The notes under the pieces were generated by a model. That model saw nothing but the letters and a program-made list of their open reading frames with translations, ran no database searches and was not told the origin of the DNA. Of a DNA stretch of 64,000 nt, positions 60,353-64,000 are shown in pieces. Source of the DNA: Nocardia xishanensis NBRC 101358 (GTDB lineage: Bacteria; Actinomycetota; Actinomycetes; Mycobacteriales; Mycobacteriaceae); the NCBI RefSeq assembly GCF_001613365.1, contig NZ_BDCF01000033.1, positions 1 to 64,000 on the forward strand. Direction: 5' to 3'. Both the position numbers and the translations under genes were made by a program. Position 1 is the first letter of the stretch. Every line of letters begins with the position of its first letter.

Positions 60353-61216
60353 ATGGTCGGTTCCCCGCACGAAGCGATGCACCGGATCTTCCAGCACGAC
60401 CCAGGCGTTTTCACGCGCGCCGTACGCGCCCTAGGACTACCGTTCCTCGACCCTCTCGAGGTCGCGCTGCTACCCACAGATCTGACCGAGACCCGCCCGG
60501 TGGAACGTCGGGTCGATACTCTGCTGCGGATCAGCACCGTCGATGGTGCGTTCCTGTTGTTGGTCGAGGCGCAGGGAAAGATCGACCACGCCAAACCCGC
60601 GTCTTGGGCTTACTACTTGTCGCATCTGCACGCCAAATACCGGCTTCCGCCGGTGCTGCTGGTGGTGTGCCAAGATCAGCAGACGGCCCAGTGGGCTCGC
60701 AGGCCGCCCGCGATCGGCGCACCGTTCCGGCGCAGCCTCATCCTCGCCCCGATAGTCCTCGGTCCGCACAACGTTCCTGCCGTGACCGACGTCGCCACCG
60801 CAGCCGCCGACATCCCGTTGGCCGCGTTGTCCGCCGTCACCCACGCCAACGAGCCCGATATCAATGCCATACTGAAGGCGCTGGCTGCCGCCCTGCACGG
60901 GTTCGACGAGGATCAGTCCATCTTCGCCGAACTCACCGAAATGGGGCTCGGAGCCAGCCCGGCCGCCAAAACCTGGAGGAAGCTGATGTCATTGGATCTG
61001 ACGTTCTTCCGCTCGGAGAGTTCGCAGCGCCTGCGTGCTGAAGGGCATGCCGAGGGCGTATGCGGAAGCATTCTGCGCGTGCTCGACCGCCGCGGTGTCG
61101 CGGTTTCCGCGGAGGCTCACGATCGGATCACCACCTGCACCGATCCGGACATGCTGCAAACCTGGCTGGATCGGTCGCTGGTCGTCACCGATGTGCAGGA
61201 CCTGTTTCACGGCTGA
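60353..61216 (+). CDS. Rpn/PD-(D/E)XK-like protein common in actinomycetes
   Basis: 287 residues. The N-terminal half has VGSPHEAMHRIFQHDPGVFTRAV, TRPVERRVDTLLRI and FLLLVEAQGKIDHAKPASWAYYL, a PD-(D/E)XK-like core (Asp ... ExQxK). LPPVLLVVCQDQQTAQWA and VLGPHNVPAVTDV follow. The C-terminal part is helical. Copies of this family are frequent in Streptomyces and Nocardia, near repeats, and may be mobile-element derived (RpnA-like transposases/nucleases). ATG 60353 is chosen. A perfect terminator follows. An eroded copy lies 1.8 kb upstream. Confidence 0.75.
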   Translation: MVGSPHEAMHRIFQHDPGVFTRAVRALGLPFLDPLEVALLPTDLTETRPVERRVDTLLRISTVDGAFLLLVEAQGKIDHAKPASWAYYLSHLHAKYRLPPVLLVVCQDQQTAQWARRPPAIGAPFRRSLILAPIVLGPHNVPAVTDVATAAADIPLAALSAVTHANEPDINAILKALAAALHGFDEDQSIFAELTEMGLGASPAAKTWRKLMSLDLTFFRSESSQRLRAEGHAEGVCGSILRVLDRRGVAVSAEAHDRITTCTDPDMLQTWLDRSLVVTDVQDLFHG

Positions 61217-61296
61217 TCCCAGGAACGCGGATCGACGGAGTCCCTGACTGCTGTCCTGAGAACGCTGACGGACAAGGCACCGTTGACCCGATCGAC

Positions 61297-61325
61297 CGAA
61301 AGGCCCCGGCAACCGGGGCCTTTCG
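61297..61325 (+). terminator. Terminator after the PD-(D/E)XK-like gene
   Basis: A 13-base perfect stem CGAAAGGCCCCGG / CCGGGGCCTTTCG with loop CAA. It also serves the convergent DoxX gene at 61350. Confidence 0.8.
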
Positions 61326-61349
61326 CGTAACTGGAAATCTTCCTCCGCG

Positions 61350-62189
61350 TCAGTCGAAGGGTCCGATGCCGGTGAGGGGATTGCCGCCGTGCAAGTACCA
61401 GTAGGCGCCCGCGGCAGCGGCGATGGCGGCCAGCAGGGCGGCGAAGGAGCCGTAGGAGGGGCGGGTGGACCAGGCGCGGCCGCGGTCGAGGGACCAGCGG
61501 CCGGGACCGGTGAGAATGACGACGGCGGCCGCGCCTGCCAGGATGGTCTCGAGTTCGACGCCGGTGGGCACCGAGCTCTTGTACTGGAAGCCGGGGAGCA
61601 TGCCCTGCTTCCACGCCCACGCGTCGAGGATCACGGCCAGCACCGCGCCCGCGGCGAGCGGGGTGGCCAGACCGAGGATCAGCAGTGCGCCGCCGCCGAT
61701 TTCGCCGATGAAGAGCAGGATGGTGGCGATGATCGAGTGGTCCCAGCCGCCCTCGGCCATCATGTCGCGGGTGCCGTCCAGCCCGGCGCCGTGGAACCAG
61801 CCGGTGAGCTTCTGCAAACCGTGGTACACGAAGGTGGCGCCGACCATGAGCCGCAGCAAGAACAGGCCGAGATCGAGGGTGCCGCGCCGGTTTTCGGCCT
61901 TGCGGCGCAGCGCCGCCTTGCTCGGCTCACCCGGCGAGTTGGCCGCGGGCGGGATGCTCGCGTAGGAGTAGGCGGGTTCGTCGGATTCGATCTGCCCGAT
62001 GCTCGGCACATCCGGGTCGAGACCGAGCTCGTCGTCGGTGCGTGGCATGTCGTCCGGGCGCGGCTTGGCCAGATCCACCACGGGGAGCTGCTGGGTCGGC
62101 GAATCGAACGGGCTGGTGACCGCGCGCGCGGCGGCGGGCTGTTCGCCCGTGACCGTGGCGGTGGGAGTCTTGTTCGGCTTGTCGGTCAC
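61350..62189 (-). CDS. DoxX-family membrane protein
   Basis: 279 residues. A hydrophilic, Pro/Asp-rich tail of about 100 residues is followed by four membrane helices with DoxX motifs: LGLFLLRLMVGATFVYHGLQKL, ILLFIGEIGGGALLILGLATPL and AVLAVILDAWAW. In mycobacteria DoxX (Rv3005c) works with SodA and SseA in an oxidoreductase complex that relieves oxidative stress. This gene sits at that position, next to the lppZ-like gene. GTG 62189 with GAGG upstream. It is divergent from the lipoprotein gene. Confidence 0.88.
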   Translation of the reverse strand: MTDKPNKTPTATVTGEQPAAARAVTSPFDSPTQQLPVVDLAKPRPDDMPRTDDELGLDPDVPSIGQIESDEPAYSYASIPPAANSPGEPSKAALRRKAENRRGTLDLGLFLLRLMVGATFVYHGLQKLTGWFHGAGLDGTRDMMAEGGWDHSIIATILLFIGEIGGGALLILGLATPLAAGAVLAVILDAWAWKQGMLPGFQYKSSVPTGVELETILAGAAAVVILTGPGRWSLDRGRAWSTRPSYGSFAALLAAIAAAAGAYWYLHGGNPLTGIGPFD

Positions 62190-62367
62190 GGCCGGGCCTC
62201 GCTGCCCCTCGGCGCCGGGTTCGATGAAAGCGCGGTGCCGATACTTCGCTCGCTCATGGAAGTACACCCTATGTCGCATCGCGCGACGGCGGGAGCCGAC
62301 GCGTTGTGGCGTGTCAACACGCACCCGGAGGCGGCGCGGGCGACGGTATTTCCGTAACGTCTGGGGC

Positions 62368-63468
62368 ATGAGGTTGGTTGTCGTGGGGCGTCTCGCCTGG
62401 AGTGTGGCGCTCGCATCCGCTCTGCTGGCGGGGTGCGCACGGTTCGACGATTCCGCGTCGAGCCCGTTCACCCCCGAGCCGACGTTCAGTCCAGCGGATC
62501 CCAAGCCGCCGAAACAGGCGCCGCCGTCGACGACCCGCCCGAGCGGGCCGTGCATCGACCCCGACCCGGCCGTGGTCGCGACCTGCCTGGACACCACCGC
62601 CGGGATGGTCGGCGTCGCCGAGGGCGCACTGGTCGCCGAGCGGCGCACCGGCCGCATCCTGAAGGTGATCGATCCGGATCAGCCGCCGATCGAGATCGCG
62701 CGCCTCGACGTGGACGGCTCGGCCGACGGCGGGCTCAGCGACATCGCGCTCTCGCCCACCTACCGCGAGGACGGTCTGCTCTACGCGTACATCACCACGG
62801 CCGGCGACAATCGCGTCGTCCGCATCGCGGAGGGCGGCCAGCCCAAGGACATCCTCACCGGAATCCCCAAGGGCGCCAACGGTAATCACGGCGCGATCGA
62901 GTGGGCGACCCCGAACCAGCTGCTGGTGCTGACCGGCGACGCGGGCAATCCGGGACTGGCCTCGACCCCGTCCTCCCTGGCCGGCAAGCTGCTGCGGGTG
63001 AACTCGCCCGCGCCGGGCGCGGCGTCGCCGGAGGTCGCGGTCTCCGGCATCGGTATCGCGGGCGATCTGTGCCGCGACGGCAAGGACAGCGTCTGGTTCA
63101 CCGACCGGACGCCGGTCGAGGATCGGCTGCAACGGCTGGGTCCGGACGGTTCGGTCAGCATCGCGTGGACGTGGCCGGACCGGCCGGGCGTCGCGGGCTG
63201 CGCCGCCGCGGCGGACGGTGTGGCGATCTCGCTGACCAACGCCAAGGCACTGGCCATCGCGGCGGCCGACGAGAACACCCGCGCGGTGACCACGGCCCCG
63301 AGCCTGCTCGCCCAGGACCGCTACGGCCAGCTCGGCGGCGCGACCGTCGGCCCCGACGGCAACGTCTGGGTCGGCACTGTCAACAAGACCGACGGCCAGC
63401 CCGGTCCCAACGACGACCGCGTCGTCCGCATCCCGCCGCAGGGTGGGGGCGGCACCGGACCGGACTAA
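62368..63468 (+). CDS. lppZ: Lipoprotein, LppZ-like, six-bladed beta-propeller
   Basis: 366 residues. The lipobox is LASALLAGC at about residues 15-23, so it is lipid-anchored outside the membrane. A Pro/Ser/Thr linker follows, then a sorbosone/glucose dehydrogenase-like propeller (GGLSDIALSPTYREDGLLYAYI, GNHGAIEWATPNQLLVLTGDAG, SLAGKLLRVNSPAPG). Cofactor-binding PQQ residues cannot be confirmed. The orthologue in M. tuberculosis (Rv3006) is next to doxX in the same order. ATG 62368 follows CTGGGG. Confidence 0.88.
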   Translation: MRLVVVGRLAWSVALASALLAGCARFDDSASSPFTPEPTFSPADPKPPKQAPPSTTRPSGPCIDPDPAVVATCLDTTAGMVGVAEGALVAERRTGRILKVIDPDQPPIEIARLDVDGSADGGLSDIALSPTYREDGLLYAYITTAGDNRVVRIAEGGQPKDILTGIPKGANGNHGAIEWATPNQLLVLTGDAGNPGLASTPSSLAGKLLRVNSPAPGAASPEVAVSGIGIAGDLCRDGKDSVWFTDRTPVEDRLQRLGPDGSVSIAWTWPDRPGVAGCAAAADGVAISLTNAKALAIAAADENTRAVTTAPSLLAQDRYGQLGGATVGPDGNVWVGTVNKTDGQPGPNDDRVVRIPPQGGGGTGPD

Positions 63469-63570
63469 GCCCGCGCGGGTGCACGCGGCCCGCGCCAGGC
63501 CCGGTCCGGCGCGATGTGTCGGACCCCGGCGCTAACCTCGCCCGCACATCGGTCGAGGAAAGGAAAACCT

Positions 63571-63978
63571 GTGGGCGCGTGGGGCGAAGGACCGTTCGAC
63601 AACGACGGATCACACGACGCATTGGCCGGTCTGCGCGACGCCGACCAGGCGGCCGCGAAGGCGCACATCCGTGAGATCTGCGATGGCGTGCTCGGCGAGG
63701 AGTACGTGGAGGTCTACGAGGCGCAAGCCGCCATCGGCATCGCCGCGCTGCTCACCCATCTGGTCGACCAGGGCGGCGACCCAGAAATCGCCCGGCTCGC
63801 AACCGATATCGCGGTGACCCCGACCAGCGAACTGCGCGAGTCGATCGCGAACTGCATCCGCCGCATCCAGAACCCGGCCGACAACGAATGGTTCGACCTC
63901 TGGGACGAAACGAGCGATGGCTTCGGCGAAACGATGGTGCGTTCCCTGGACCGCTACCGCGACGCCCTCTCCCGCTAG
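63571..63978 (+). CDS. DUF4259 protein
   Basis: 135 residues, acidic and helical. It starts GAWGEGPFDNDGSHDAL, the family signature, and ends NEWFDLWDETSDGFGETM. Members are small, often in many genomic copies, and without known function, sometimes near immunity-type genes. GTG 63571 follows GAGGAAAGGA. It is the last gene of the window; the remaining 22 bases show nothing. Confidence 0.88.
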   Translation: MGAWGEGPFDNDGSHDALAGLRDADQAAAKAHIREICDGVLGEEYVEVYEAQAAIGIAALLTHLVDQGGDPEIARLATDIAVTPTSELRESIANCIRRIQNPADNEWFDLWDETSDGFGETMVRSLDRYRDALSR

Positions 63979-64000
63979 CGCCGGTGGCCAGCGCGCGCCG

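Overview
The window looks like a chromosomal segment of a high-GC, mycolic-acid-type actinomycete, most probably Nocardia or a close relative. The evidence is a high G+C content, frequent GTG starts, HupB with a long Lys/Ala tail, MutT1 with a fused histidine-phosphatase domain, and FbiD plus a PPOX/F420-type protein. The core gene order matches, as I recall it, the M. tuberculosis stretch Rv2974c to Rv3006: DAK2 protein, rpmB, ung, thiL, DUF3515, ddl, gpsA, fbiD, ppk, mutT1, hupB, leuDC, IclR, PPOX, gltX, FAH, MFS, leuB, serA, ilvCNB, PH protein, DoxX and lppZ.

Layout. 1-17 kb holds housekeeping genes: translation, DNA repair, thiamine, cell wall, glycerol-3-phosphate, F420, polyphosphate, nucleotide sanitation, nucleoid and leucine biosynthesis. 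17.1-18.6 kb is a gene-free tract of decayed repeats. 18.6-27 kb holds tRNA-Glu, tRNA-Gln, gltX, an FAH protein, an MFS carrier, a small Uma2/TetR-relic accessory patch, leuB and serA. 27-30 kb holds a 39-residue peptide gene, a featureless stretch, a nucleotidyltransferase and two cold-shock proteins. 30.2-38.2 kb is an inositol catabolism locus (iolE-iolC-aldolase-iolB-iolD, divergent from lacI-iolG) with three LacI-type palindromes. 38.9-46.8 kb is a defence island: an HTH protein, an HNH-like protein, a ParB-fold protein overlapping an SNF2 helicase, an NgoMIV-type endonuclease, Vsr and a C5 methyltransferase. 46.8-51.6 kb holds a VWA/MoxR pair, a two-gene toxin-antitoxin candidate and DUF2252. 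52-59 kb holds a secreted Trp/His-rich protein, ilvC-ilvN-ilvB with an attenuator leader peptide, a PH protein and ilvD. 59-64 kb holds a duplicated relic, DUF1963-like and PD-(D/E)XK-like proteins, DoxX, an LppZ-like lipoprotein and DUF4259.

Branched-chain amino acid synthesis (leuB, leuC, leuD, ilvB, ilvN, ilvC, ilvD) is the dominant theme of the conserved backbone. Two layers of control are visible. One is an IclR-type (LtbR/NdgR) regulator with candidate boxes at its own divergent promoter and in tandem before the MFS carrier. The other is a 15-codon leader peptide with a Leu-Leu-Val-Ile block ahead of ilvB. The accessory load (iol, defence, VWA/MoxR) lies between serA and ilvC.

The best candidate for a little-described system is the 39-47 kb island. 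There, a conventional GCCGGC-type restriction-modification-Vsr set flanks a ParB-fold/SNF2 helicase/degenerate-HNH module of unknown role. All family calls come from reading the translations. No database search was run.
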